From Natronococcus jeotgali DSM 18795 (GTDB lineage Archaea > Halobacteriota > Halobacteria > Halobacteriales > Natrialbaceae): 54,476 nucleotides of DNA. The notes below the pieces were generated by a model, which was not told where the DNA came from, did not search any database, and saw only the letters and a program-made list of their open reading frames with translations. The stretch spans positions 18,918 through 73,393 of the forward strand of contig NZ_AOIA01000144.1 of the NCBI RefSeq assembly GCF_000337695.1, in the 5' to 3' direction. This document shows positions 7,972-16,369 of the stretch, in pieces. Position numbers and translations under genes: made by a program. Position 1 is the first letter of the stretch. Every line of letters starts with the position of its first letter.

Positions 7972-9063
7972 ATGCCAGAGCTGTTCTCGCCGTTATCGAT
8001 GCGCGAGCTCGAGGTACCGAACCGGCTCGCCGTCTCGCCGATGTGCCAGTACTCCTGTGCGCCCGACGGGCTGGCGACGGAGTGGCACCGGGTCCACCTG
8101 GGCAGCCGCGCCGTCGGCGGCGCCGGGATCGTGATGACCGAGGCGACGGCCGTCGAACCCCGCGGGCGGATTACGCCCGCCGACCTGGGGATCTGGAGCG
8201 ACGAGCACGCCGACGCGCTCGAGCCGATCACCGACTTCGTCCGCGAGCAGGGCGGGGTCCCCGCGATCCAGCTGGCCCACGCGGGTCACAAGGCGAGCAA
8301 GACCCGTCCCTGGGAGGGGAACGTCCCGATCCACCCCGAGGAGGACGACGACGGCTGGGAGGTGCTCTCGCCCTCGCCCGAGGGGTATCCGCCGTTCCCC
8401 GGCGACGATCCGGCGATCCGGAAGATGAGCCACGAGGACATCGCGGACGTCGTCGACGCCTACCGTGCGGCCGCCGAGCGCTCGCTTGCGGCCGGCTTCG
8501 AGATCGCCGAGGTCCACGCGGCCCACGGCTACCTGCTCCACGAGTTCCTCTCGCCGGCGACGAACCGTCGCGAAGACGAGTACGGCGGGAGCTTCGAAAA
8601 CCGCACGCGGTTCGTCCGCGAGGTCGTCGCGGCGGTCCGGGAGGTCTGGCCCGACGACAAACCCGTCTTCGTGCGGATCTCCGGAACGGACTGGCTCGAG
8701 GACCGACCGTCGTGGGATCTCGAGGGATCCGTGCGGCTGGCCCGCGAACTCGAGGAGCTGGGCGCCGACCTGATCGACGTCAGCTCCGGCGGGCTCCACC
8801 CCGACCAGAACCCGCCCGGCGGGCCGAACTTCCAGGTGCCGCTGGCCGAGCGGATCCGCGCGGAGGCGGGGATCGCCGTCGGCGCGGTCGGGGGGATCAC
8901 CGAGCCCGAGCAGGCCGACGCGCTCGTTCGAAACGAGCGTGCGGACCTCGTCCTCGTGGGACGGGAGTTCCTTCGCGATCCGTACTTCGGCCTCCGCGCC
9001 GCGGACGAACTGGCCGACGAGCCCGAGTCCTGGCCGATCCAGTACCGCCGCGCGGTTCGGTAA
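7972..9063 (+). CDS. NADH:flavin oxidoreductase, Old Yellow Enzyme family (YqjM-like)
   Basis: 363-residue FMN-dependent ene-reductase of the YqjM/OYE class. The N-terminus MPELFSPLSMRELEVPNRLAVSPMCQYS carries the Cys and Tyr typical of the YqjM active site. LAHAGHKAS supplies the substrate-binding His pair, and HAAHGYLLHEFLSPATNRR and NRRED...GGSFENR are family signatures. It would reduce activated C=C bonds using NAD(P)H in the cytoplasm; the physiological substrate is unknown. A T-rich promoter-like spacer separates it from the divergent BtpA gene. Confidence 0.92.
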   Translation: MPELFSPLSMRELEVPNRLAVSPMCQYSCAPDGLATEWHRVHLGSRAVGGAGIVMTEATAVEPRGRITPADLGIWSDEHADALEPITDFVREQGGVPAIQLAHAGHKASKTRPWEGNVPIHPEEDDDGWEVLSPSPEGYPPFPGDDPAIRKMSHEDIADVVDAYRAAAERSLAAGFEIAEVHAAHGYLLHEFLSPATNRREDEYGGSFENRTRFVREVVAAVREVWPDDKPVFVRISGTDWLEDRPSWDLEGSVRLARELEELGADLIDVSSGGLHPDQNPPGGPNFQVPLAERIRAEAGIAVGAVGGITEPEQADALVRNERADLVLVGREFLRDPYFGLRAADELADEPESWPIQYRRAVR

Positions 9064-9111
9064 CCGCGACCGTCGGGCGGCTCCCGACGTCCGGCACTCG
9101 AGACCGATCGC

Positions 9112-10281
9112 TCAGTCGTCGGTCGTCGAGATCCCGGCGCCCTCGCGGGGCGCGCTCTCGACCCTGAACCCGTCCCCGCGCGGGGCGTGTACCCGCTGGG
9201 GGTACGGGATCGAGATCCCCTCCCGCTCGAAGGCGTCCGCGATCGCGTCGATGACCGCGGTGCGGGCGTCGTGGGTCCGTCGCATCGTCGGGTTTCCGAT
9301 CCAGACCTGACACTCGAGCAGGATCGACGAGTCGCCGAAGCCCCGCGTGACGACCTGGGGATTGGGCGAGCTCTTGACGATCTCGAGGTCGTCGACGGCG
9401 TCGACGACGACCTCCCGCGCCCGGGGGACGTCGGTCTCGTAGTCGACGCCGACCTCGATCTCGAGGCGGAGCTGGTTGTTGCGCGAGTAGTTCGTCAGCT
9501 GGCTGCTCGTCACCTCGTCGTTGGGGACGAGGACGTGCTTGTCGTCGAAGGTCTGGATCTTCGTCGTAAAGATCGTGACGTCGGTGACGATCCCCTGGGT
9601 CTCGTTGACCTCGATCCAGTCGCCGACCCGGAACGGGCGGGAGAACAGCAGGATAAACCCCGCAAGCATTCCCGCCAGCGTCTCGCGGGCGGTCAGCGCG
9701 ACGATGGCGGTGATCGCGCCGGCGCCGATGAAGATGTTCGTCAGCTCGATGCCCCACAGCGACATGATCACCGTAATGGCGATGCCGATGATCGTGACGT
9801 CGGCGACGTGGTGTGCGACCTCGCTCTGGTGTTTCGTGAGCGCGCGCGTCTCGGCGAGCGTGTCGATCGACCGGTTGACGAAGCGGATCGCCAGGTACGC
9901 GGTCGCGACGATCCCGAGCGTGACGACCTGCTGGGCGGCCTCCCACGGCGAGATCGAGGCCGCGTTCAGCGCGAACTCGAGGACGAACAGCACGCTCCAG
10001 ATCGCGCTGAAGCCGTAGACGGCGATCGCCACGACGACGACCAGGACGAGAATCGAGGCGATCTCGGCGATCCGCGTCCCGCGTCGGCGCCGGAGCGACT
10101 CGTAGAGCCGCGACGTTCCCGCGATCCCGAGAACGGTCAGGATCGCGAGCAGCGCCGTCGCGAGCAGCTGGGCGCGAAGCGAGTCGAGAAACGTCTCCTG
10201 AATTCGGGTGATCGCCTCGGGTCGGAGCGAGACCTGCAAGGGGAGACGAGACGAGGGACCGCCCGGAGGATCGACGGACAT
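9112..10281 (-). CDS. MscS-family mechanosensitive ion channel
   Basis: 389-residue small-conductance mechanosensitive channel homologue that would release solutes on osmotic downshock. Four to five hydrophobic segments precede the pore-lining helix (ALTARETLAGMLAGFILLFSRP). The MscS beta domain RVGDWIEVNETQGIVTDVTIFTT and the LVPNDEV motif follow, then a cytoplasmic alpha/beta domain to about residue 350 and an acidic tail. Stop is at 9112 and the start ATG is on the minus strand at 10281. It converges on the OYE gene. Confidence 0.93.
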   Translation of the reverse strand: MSVDPPGGPSSRLPLQVSLRPEAITRIQETFLDSLRAQLLATALLAILTVLGIAGTSRLYESLRRRRGTRIAEIASILVLVVVVAIAVYGFSAIWSVLFVLEFALNAASISPWEAAQQVVTLGIVATAYLAIRFVNRSIDTLAETRALTKHQSEVAHHVADVTIIGIAITVIMSLWGIELTNIFIGAGAITAIVALTARETLAGMLAGFILLFSRPFRVGDWIEVNETQGIVTDVTIFTTKIQTFDDKHVLVPNDEVTSSQLTNYSRNNQLRLEIEVGVDYETDVPRAREVVVDAVDDLEIVKSSPNPQVVTRGFGDSSILLECQVWIGNPTMRRTHDARTAVIDAIADAFEREGISIPYPQRVHAPRGDGFRVESAPREGAGISTTDD

Positions 10282-10365
10282 GACGCGGGACCTGTCAGAC
10301 GAACTGAGGGCCGGAAAGTAAGCTCTTGCGGTCCGTCGAAGCCCGGGTCGTCCGCGAGCGGGATG

Positions 10366-10932
10366 CTACCGCTCGTCGACCCACTTGATCGAACAGCCCT
10401 GGGAGGGCCGCCACTCGAGGTCGACCGCCTCGCCCGCGAGGACGCTCTCGACGGCCTCGCGGACGTGGAACCGGGTCGGCTCGTCCTCCGGATTCAGGGC
10501 GTCGTCGAGCCGGCCGTGGTAGACCAGCCGAAACTCCCCGTCCGCCCGCTCGAACAGGAAGGGATCGGGCGTACAGGCCGCGCCGTACGCGCGGGCGACG
10601 GCCTGGCTCTCGTCGCGGAGGTAGGCGTCGTACTGGATCCGCCCGTCGACGACGTACTCGCGCATCTTCTCGAGGGAGTCCTCGGGGTACTCCGCGGCGT
10701 CGTTCGAGTTGATCCCGACGACCGAGACCGCGTCGTACTCGTCGGCCAGCTCGTTCAGCAGGTCGAACTTCGCCCGCGCGTACGGACAGTGGTTGCAGGT
10801 GAACACGAGAAGCAACGCCTCGCTGTCGGCGAAGTCCTCGAGGGAGTGGCTCTCGCCGTCGGTGCCCTCGAGTTCGAAGTCGGGTGCGGCGTCGCCAGCC
10901 TCGAGTTCGGAGTCGGACTCCTGGAGTACCAT
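10366..10932 (-). CDS. Thioredoxin-fold protein, AhpC/TSA-like
   Basis: 188-residue thioredoxin-family protein. The N-terminal GDAAPDFELEGTDGESHSLEDF is the peroxiredoxin/TlpA-like entry, and LLLVFTCNHCPYARAK holds the CxxC pair (CNHC). VVGINSNDAAEYPEDS and ACTPDPFLFE (with the cis-Pro loop) follow. Related proteins are annotated as thioredoxin-like or redoxin; the exact partner is unknown. It is cytoplasmic as no signal peptide is visible. The TATA-like sequence CTTATAGGT (minus strand TCTTATAGG around 10960) lies about 28 bases upstream of the start, so the transcript may be leaderless. Confidence 0.88.
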   Translation of the reverse strand: MVLQESDSELEAGDAAPDFELEGTDGESHSLEDFADSEALLLVFTCNHCPYARAKFDLLNELADEYDAVSVVGINSNDAAEYPEDSLEKMREYVVDGRIQYDAYLRDESQAVARAYGAACTPDPFLFERADGEFRLVYHGRLDDALNPEDEPTRFHVREAVESVLAGEAVDLEWRPSQGCSIKWVDER

Positions 10933-11015
10933 ACCCGTCAGTTACGGCTGTTCGATCTTATAGGTGAGTCCCTCGGGAGCGGACTCGAGTCACCGCCACA
11001 CGGAACGACGCCGGA

Positions 11016-11279
11016 TCAGGAGTCGTCCGCGTCGATCGGCGGGTTCAGGGAACACGCGTCGACGATCGCGAGGATCCCGACGAGTGCTGCCGGAACGAGC
11101 GACTGCTCCAGACCCGGTTCGGTCGCGGCCGAGGCGATCGCCGAACCGGCGAACGCCAGCGGGATCAGCCCGAGCGCGAGGTCGTACCGGGTCACCGCGG
11201 TGAGCGCTCCGAGCGGTAGTTCCGACGGATTCGAGCGCGAATCGACGGCGTCGAACGACGGTTCGGACGTGCGACTCAC
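11016..11279 (-). CDS. Small haloarchaeal membrane protein, GTG start
   Basis: An 87-residue protein read from a GTG at 11279, preceded by CGAG on the minus strand. Two hydrophobic segments are visible (LALGLIPLAFAGSAIASAA and SLVPAALVGILAIVDA), separated by a short loop, with an acidic C-terminus. The pattern RYDL..LIPLAF...ALVG.LAIVDA.xLNPP recurs in small uncharacterised haloarchaeal membrane proteins, from memory of the family. A much longer open frame runs on upstream to 11975 but its N-terminal part is Ser/Arg-rich shadow sequence of the opposite-strand gene, so I cut at the GTG. Function unknown. Confidence 0.6.
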   Translation of the reverse strand: MSRTSEPSFDAVDSRSNPSELPLGALTAVTRYDLALGLIPLAFAGSAIASAATEPGLEQSLVPAALVGILAIVDACSLNPPIDADDS

Positions 11280-11417
11280 CTCGGTGGCCGCCAAGACGAA
11301 CCGAATCGGAAACCCCGCCCGGCGGGACACTGCAGGGGAGCGACGGGACGGTCGCCGACGCACCGATCTCCTCACAACGCCTCCCTGCACAGTAGTATTC
11401 CGAACCGACCACCCAGG

Positions 11418-11427
11418 AATATATTTG
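11418..11427 (+). promoter_or_regulatory. TATA box of the acidic protein gene at 11452
   Basis: AATATATTTG is centred about 29 bases before the ATG, the usual distance for a leaderless haloarchaeal transcript. It stands out as AT-rich in a GC-rich spacer. Confidence 0.5.
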
Positions 11428-11451
11428 TACCAGCAGGGTGACTGGTTCGGT

Positions 11452-12093
11452 ATGGAGACACTCGAGGTAACCGACGAGCAGTACGCGATCGTCCAGCAGT
11501 TACGCGAGGAGATCGGCGAGCACGTCGTCGGCAAGTACGGCCACGTACGGGAACGCGACGCCGTGCAGTTCCTGATCGACAACCTCCACGACGGGCTCGA
11601 GCTCGAGCCGGGGGCGGCGGCCGACGGAGACGAGGTCGGGGCGAGCGTCGACGACGACCCGAACCTGCAGACGGTCTCGTACGACGAGGCCGAATCGGTC
11701 GACGACGCGGTCGAGGGAGACGCCCTCGAGACCGCCGACGAAAGCGCCGTCGATCCCGAGGGCTCCGCCGATCGGGACTCGACGACGGAGCCGACCCTCG
11801 ACGGGGCCGAGGGGGCGTCCGCGCCGTCCGGCGACCGTCTCGCCGGGACGCCCGGCGCCCCGACGGACGACGCGTCCGACGACCGCGACCCGTCCGACGG
11901 CGAGGACGGCGACGGCGCCGACGACGACGAGATGCTAGACGAGATGATGGCCCTCCTCGAGACCCACGACGACAAGTGGGCGGAGGCGTCTTCGGCCGAC
12001 TTCAGGTATACGGTGACGCTACCCGACGGCTCGACGGAGTCGGTCCAGACGAAAGACGACGTCCGCGCGCTCCTGTTTAGACACTACCGGTGA
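11452..12093 (+). CDS. Acidic haloarchaeal protein of unknown function
   Basis: 213-residue protein in three parts. Residues 1-50 (METLEVTDEQYAIVQQLREEI then YGHVRERDAVQFLIDN) form a compact helical domain. Residues 55-155 are low-complexity and rich in Asp, Glu, Ala and Ser. Residues 160-213 form a second domain with DEMLDEMMALLETHDDKW and YTVTLPDGSTESVQTKDDVRALLFRHYR. The bipartite layout with an acidic linker occurs in uncharacterised haloarchaeal proteins. The start is fixed by the TATA box at 11418. I cannot assign a function. Confidence 0.72.
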   Translation: METLEVTDEQYAIVQQLREEIGEHVVGKYGHVRERDAVQFLIDNLHDGLELEPGAAADGDEVGASVDDDPNLQTVSYDEAESVDDAVEGDALETADESAVDPEGSADRDSTTEPTLDGAEGASAPSGDRLAGTPGAPTDDASDDRDPSDGEDGDGADDDEMLDEMMALLETHDDKWAEASSADFRYTVTLPDGSTESVQTKDDVRALLFRHYR

Positions 12094-12149
12094 CCGCCGA
12101 TCGGGGCGCTCGAGCCCTCGCCGGGCGCAAAAAACCGGGAAGGGACAAC

Positions 12150-12158
12150 GTTTTACTT
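12150..12158 (+). promoter_or_regulatory. TATA-like element of the Lrp/aminotransferase operon
   Basis: TTTTACTTC is centred about 27 bases before the ATG at 12181, consistent with a leaderless transcript covering the regulator and the overlapping aminotransferase. Confidence 0.4.
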
Positions 12159-12180
12159 CGCCCTCGCGCTTGGGTGGGGT

Positions 12181-12666
12181 ATGAGCGAACGCGAGGTGCT
12201 CGAGTTGCTCCGTGAGAACGCGCGCTACTCCGCCGCGGACATCGCGCGAATGACCGACCTCTCGGCCGAGGAGGTCGAGGCGACCATCCAGGAACTCGAG
12301 GCAGCGGGCGTAGTTCGTGGCTACCAGGCCGTCGTCGACTGGGACGAACTCGAGGACGAGCGCGTCCGGGCCGAGGTCGAGCTCAACGTCCACCTCGACC
12401 GCGAGACCGGGTACGGCGAGATCGCCGAGCGCCTCGCGCGGTTTCCCGAGGTGACCGCCCTGCGGCTGGTCAGCGGGGACTACGACTTCGACATGGAGGT
12501 CGAGGGCGACTCGATCCGGGAGGTCTCGCAGTTCGTCAGCGAGAAGGTCGCTCCCGTCCCCGAGATCACCCAGACGGTCACCCACTACGTGATGACCTCC
12601 TACAAGGAGAACGGGATCGAGTTCGGCGACGACGAGGAGGACGATCGGCTCTCGTTCTCGCCATGA
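12181..12666 (+). CDS. Lrp/AsnC-family transcriptional regulator
   Basis: 161-residue Lrp-type regulator. Residues 1-50 form the winged HTH (VLELLRENARYSAADIARMTDLS then VEATIQELEAAGVVRGY). Residues about 60-140 form the RAM ligand-binding domain. Members sense amino acids and control their metabolism. The gene ends in an ATGA overlap with the aminotransferase, so the two are co-transcribed and the amino-acid ligand is probably linked to that enzyme's substrate. The C-terminus is a short acidic tail. Confidence 0.93.
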   Translation: MSEREVLELLRENARYSAADIARMTDLSAEEVEATIQELEAAGVVRGYQAVVDWDELEDERVRAEVELNVHLDRETGYGEIAERLARFPEVTALRLVSGDYDFDMEVEGDSIREVSQFVSEKVAPVPEITQTVTHYVMTSYKENGIEFGDDEEDDRLSFSP

Positions 12667-13820
12667 CGTTCGAGCTCTCCGAGCGGGTGCGGGAGGTTCC
12701 GCCCTCGGGCATCCGGCGCTTTTTCGAGATCGCAGAGGAACGCGACGACGTCATCTCTCTGGGCGTCGGCGAACCGGACTTCTCGACGCCGTGGGCGGCT
12801 CGCGACGCCGCCATCGCCTCCCTCGAGCGGGGCCAGACCTCCTACACCGCCAACCGCGGGACTCGAGAGCTCCGCGAGGCCATAAGCGAGTACGCCGCGG
12901 ATCGGTTCGCCCTCGAGTACGACCCGGCCGAGGAGATCCTCGTCACAGCCGGGGCGAGCGAGGCCGTCGACCTGGCCTTCCGGGCGTTCGTCGACCCCGG
13001 CGACACCGTCGCCGTCGCCCAGCCCTCCTACATCTCCTACGAGCCCGGCGTGATCTTCGCTGGCGGCGAGGTGCTGTCGGTGCCGACGACCGAGGCCGAC
13101 GAGTTCCGGCTCACCGTCGAGGCTCTCGAGAGCGCGGGCGCCGAGGCGGCCGACGTGCTCGTGCTCTGTTACCCGAACAACCCGACGGGCGCGATCATGC
13201 GCGAGGAGGATCTCGAGCCGATCGCCGAGTTCGCCCGCGAGCACGACCTGACGGTGTTCTCAGACGAGATCTACGCCGAGCTAACCTACGACGGCGAGCA
13301 CACCTCGATCGCGACCCTGCCCGGGATGCGCGAACGAACGATCGTCTTCAACGGGTTCTCGAAGGCCCACGCGATGACCGGGCTCCGGCTGGGCTACGCG
13401 CTCGGACCCGAAGCGGCGATCGGCGCGATGAACAAGATCCACCAGTACACGATGCTGTCGGCGCCGACGACGGCCCAACACGCCGCCCTGGAGGCCCTCG
13501 AGTCCTGCGACGACGACGTCCGCGAGATGGTCGACCAGTACGACCGTCGCCGACGGTTCGTGCTCTCGCGCTTTCGCGAGATCGGGATGGACGTCTTCGA
13601 GGCCAAGGGCGCCTTCTACTGTTTCCCCGAGGTGCCCGACGGCTGGACCGCCGAGGAGTTCGCCGAGGCGGTGTTGCGCGAGGAGGGCGTCGCCGTCGTC
13701 CCCGGCGACGTCTTCGGGCCCGGCGGGGCGGGCCACCTGCGGATCTCCTACGCGACCGGGCTCGAGGACCTCCGGAAGGCGCTGGCCCGCATCGAAACGT
13801 TCGTCGAGAACCACGTCTAA
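12663..13820 (+). CDS. PLP-dependent aminotransferase, class I/II
   Basis: 385-residue fold-type I aminotransferase of the AspC/aromatic subgroup. Visible features are GVGEPDFSTP near residue 35, the YPNNPTG motif at 170-176, DEIY at 201-204 and the PLP-binding Lys234 in FSKAHAMTGLRLGY. An Arg near the C-terminus (HLRISYATGLEDL) would hold the substrate carboxylate. Substrate specificity cannot be fixed from sequence. It overlaps the Lrp regulator by 4 bases, which implies regulated amino-acid breakdown or synthesis. Confidence 0.93.
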   Translation: MTFELSERVREVPPSGIRRFFEIAEERDDVISLGVGEPDFSTPWAARDAAIASLERGQTSYTANRGTRELREAISEYAADRFALEYDPAEEILVTAGASEAVDLAFRAFVDPGDTVAVAQPSYISYEPGVIFAGGEVLSVPTTEADEFRLTVEALESAGAEAADVLVLCYPNNPTGAIMREEDLEPIAEFAREHDLTVFSDEIYAELTYDGEHTSIATLPGMRERTIVFNGFSKAHAMTGLRLGYALGPEAAIGAMNKIHQYTMLSAPTTAQHAALEALESCDDDVREMVDQYDRRRRFVLSRFREIGMDVFEAKGAFYCFPEVPDGWTAEEFAEAVLREEGVAVVPGDVFGPGGAGHLRISYATGLEDLRKALARIETFVENHV

Positions 13821-13864
13821 CTCGCTCCAGAACCTTCTTTTCCGCCGCCGCCGCGGTCGTTCGT

Positions 13865-15061
13865 ATGACCGACTATCGCCCGATTCCGGACGAGCGGGAG
13901 ACCTTCCACGAGTACCGTAGCTACGCGTTCAGACCCGAGGGGGGCGTTCCCGCGTACGATCCCGACGAGCACGAGACGGTTCGAGACGCCCGGGGCGCCC
14001 GTCGCGGTATCTTCGCCGAGGGCGACGACCGACCTCGAGCCGTCTGTCGTCACTACTGGCTCGAGGCCCGCGTCCGCGGCGACGCCTTCCCCGTCGCCGG
14101 ACTGGCGTCGGTCGCGACGCCCCCGGAGTTCCGCCGCGAGGGCAACGTCCGGGAGCTACTCGAGGGCTCGCTCGCGGAGTACCGCGAGCGCGGCGACCGC
14201 CTCTCGATCCTCTGGCCGTTCCGCTACCGCTTCTACCGGCAGTACGGCTGGGACACCGCCAACCGGATCGTCACCCACGCCGCGTCGCCGGACGCGTTCG
14301 CGTTCGCCAGGGGCGCCGACGAGGGCTCGTTCCGTCCCCTCGAGGCCGACGAGTACGCCGCCCTCGAGCCCGTTTACGACGCCGCCGCGTCGGGGCTGGC
14401 GATCGAACGCGACGAGGCGTGGTGGCGCCACCGGATCTTCGGGGGCCACGACGCCGAGCCGTTCGTCTACGTCTACGAGCGCGACGGCGAGCCCGCGGGC
14501 TACCTCGTCTACCGGATCGAGCGTGAGGACGGCGCCCGGACGATGCGCGTCTCGGAGCTGGCGGCGGTCGATCGCGAGGCGTTGCTCGCGCTGTTTGCCT
14601 TCTGCGCCGACCACGACTCCCAGGTCGACCGCGTCGAGCTGCGGGTCTCCGAGACGGTGCCCGTCCGGGAGCTCGCGCGCGACCCCGACGCGATCGAGAC
14701 GACCCTCGAGAACGGGCCGATGGTCCGGATCGTCGACGTCGCCGCGGTGCTTCCCGAGCTTACGACACCCGAGACCGACGCCTCGCTCACCCTCGAGGTC
14801 GCGGACCCGCTGGCCGACTGGAACGACGGCCGGTTCGTCCTCGAGGTCGGGGACGGAACGGCGACCTGCGAGCGAGTCGACGGCGAGGACGGCGAACCCG
14901 ACGCGAGCCTGGATATCGGCGCGCTCTCACAGCTCGCCGTCGGCGCCCGCTCGGCGAGCGACCTCGCGTACGCGGGTCGGCTCGAGGCCGACGGCGAGAC
15001 GGTGTCGACCCTCGAGGACCGCTACCCCGCGGTCGAGGTCTACCTCGGTCACCACTTCTAG
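13865..15061 (+). CDS. Eis-like GNAT acetyltransferase
   Basis: 398-residue protein with the Eis/COG4552 layout. Residues 1-150 are the first GNAT domain (VAGLASVATPPEFRREGNVRELLEGSL is the acetyl-CoA loop). A second, degenerate GNAT domain covers about 165-285. A C-terminal SCP2-like domain (LEVADPLADWNDGRFVLEVGDG then LDIGALSQLAVGARSASDLAYAG) completes the fold. Eis proteins acetylate amines such as aminoglycosides or protein lysines; the archaeal substrate is unknown. The protein ends in a bulky Phe, as the Eis family does, where the C-terminus enters the active site. It starts 44 bases after the aminotransferase and may be in the same transcript. Confidence 0.85.
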   Translation: MTDYRPIPDERETFHEYRSYAFRPEGGVPAYDPDEHETVRDARGARRGIFAEGDDRPRAVCRHYWLEARVRGDAFPVAGLASVATPPEFRREGNVRELLEGSLAEYRERGDRLSILWPFRYRFYRQYGWDTANRIVTHAASPDAFAFARGADEGSFRPLEADEYAALEPVYDAAASGLAIERDEAWWRHRIFGGHDAEPFVYVYERDGEPAGYLVYRIEREDGARTMRVSELAAVDREALLALFAFCADHDSQVDRVELRVSETVPVRELARDPDAIETTLENGPMVRIVDVAAVLPELTTPETDASLTLEVADPLADWNDGRFVLEVGDGTATCERVDGEDGEPDASLDIGALSQLAVGARSASDLAYAGRLEADGETVSTLEDRYPAVEVYLGHHF

Positions 15062-15175
15062 AACCGGCGCGGAGCGACCCGTCCCCGGACGCGTTTGTCC
15101 AGAAGCCCGACCGTCGGCGGCTCCTCGACCGCGATACAACACGGGAGAGCCGCACAAACCCGACCCTTGAGGCTG

Positions 15176-16330
15176 CTAGACGACGTTCCGCTCGAGTCGC
15201 TCGCGCTCGGTTCCGAACCGATCGCTCGAGAGCGCCGCGACGTCGACCAGCGAGGCCTCGCCGTCGACGATCAGTTCGGCGACGATCCGCCCCGTGGCGG
15301 GGGCGTGCTGGAACCCGTGGCCCGAGAACCCCGCGGCCGTGATCAGGCCGGGGATCGTCTCCTCGAGGACGGCGTTGTCGTCGGGGGTGACTGCGTACAG
15401 CCCCGACCAGCCGCGCTTGATCCGGGAGTCCGGCCCGAAGTAGGTCGCCCACTCGGAAGCCGTCTCGAGGACGTCCGCGGCCCAGTCGAAGTCGATCCCG
15501 CGGTCGTAGCCGTCGGGGTCCCGATCCGGGTCCGGACCGCCGAGGTGGCCCCCGACCAGCGCCTCGCCGTCGCGCTCGGGCCGGAAGTACGTGCCCGTCT
15601 CGAGGTCGATCGCCAGCGGATCGGTTTCGGGGACGGCGGTGTCGGGGTCGACGACGACCATCTGGCGGCGCCTGGGCGCGATCGGTAGCTCGACGCCGGC
15701 CATCGCCCCGACCCGACGGGCCCACGGCCCCGCGGCGTTGACGACGAACTCGGCCTCGAGGGGGCCGTCGGGCGTCTCGACGCCGACGACGCGGCCGCCA
15801 CCGCCCTCGCGCAGGACGTCGGTGACGGGCGTTCCCGTCCTGACGTCGACGCCCGCGTCGGCGGCCGCGCGGGCGTAGCCCTGCAGCGCGAGGTGGGGGT
15901 CCGCGAAGCCGTCGGTCGGGGAGTACGTCGCCGCGACGAACCTGTCGGGATCGATCCCCGGACAGCGCTCGCGGGCGCCAGCGGGCTCGAGCACCTCGCT
16001 CGGCACTCCCCGTTCGTTCTGCATCTCGACGGCCGTCTCGAGGGCCGCGGCGGTCTCGGGGGTGCGGGCGAGAAACAGGTAGCCGTTCGTCCGGTAGTCG
16101 ACGTCGGTTCCCAACCGCTGTTCGAACTCGCTCCAGACGGCCATGCTTGCGACCGAGAGCTCGACGTTCGTCGGCGTCGAGAACTGCGCGCGGATTCCGC
16201 CGGCGGCCCGCTCCGTGCTGCCGCTCCCGATCGAGCCCTTCTCGCAGACGACGACGTCGACGCCGCGCTCGGCGAGTTCGAGCGCGCTCGAGAGCCCCAC
16301 GATACCGCCGCCGACGACGACAGCGTTCAT
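15176..16330 (-). CDS. FAD-dependent oxidoreductase, DAO family (sarcosine oxidase beta-like)
   Basis: 384-residue DAO-superfamily flavoenzyme. The N-terminal Rossmann motif VVVGGGIVGLSSALELAERG binds FAD, followed by GSTERAAGGIRAQFSTPTNVELS, which resembles sarcosine-oxidase/dimethylglycine-dehydrogenase entries. VVNAAGPWARRVGAM and the C-terminal ITAAGFSGHGFQHAPATGRIVAEL are family signatures. It would oxidise an amino acid or N-methyl amine. It lies 39 bases after a paralogue on the same strand, so the two are likely one transcript. Confidence 0.9.
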   Translation of the reverse strand: MNAVVVGGGIVGLSSALELAERGVDVVVCEKGSIGSGSTERAAGGIRAQFSTPTNVELSVASMAVWSEFEQRLGTDVDYRTNGYLFLARTPETAAALETAVEMQNERGVPSEVLEPAGARERCPGIDPDRFVAATYSPTDGFADPHLALQGYARAAADAGVDVRTGTPVTDVLREGGGGRVVGVETPDGPLEAEFVVNAAGPWARRVGAMAGVELPIAPRRRQMVVVDPDTAVPETDPLAIDLETGTYFRPERDGEALVGGHLGGPDPDRDPDGYDRGIDFDWAADVLETASEWATYFGPDSRIKRGWSGLYAVTPDDNAVLEETIPGLITAAGFSGHGFQHAPATGRIVAELIVDGEASLVDVAALSSDRFGTERERLERNVV

Positions 16331-16369
16331 ACGGGATACGTTGACACGGGACGGGATAAGCGTTCGTCG

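Noticed and set aside
9187-11451. Very long plus-strand open frame leading into the acidic protein at 11452
   Set aside because: It runs antisense through MscS and the thioredoxin gene; its composition is the shadow of those genes. Only the part from 11452 is supported.
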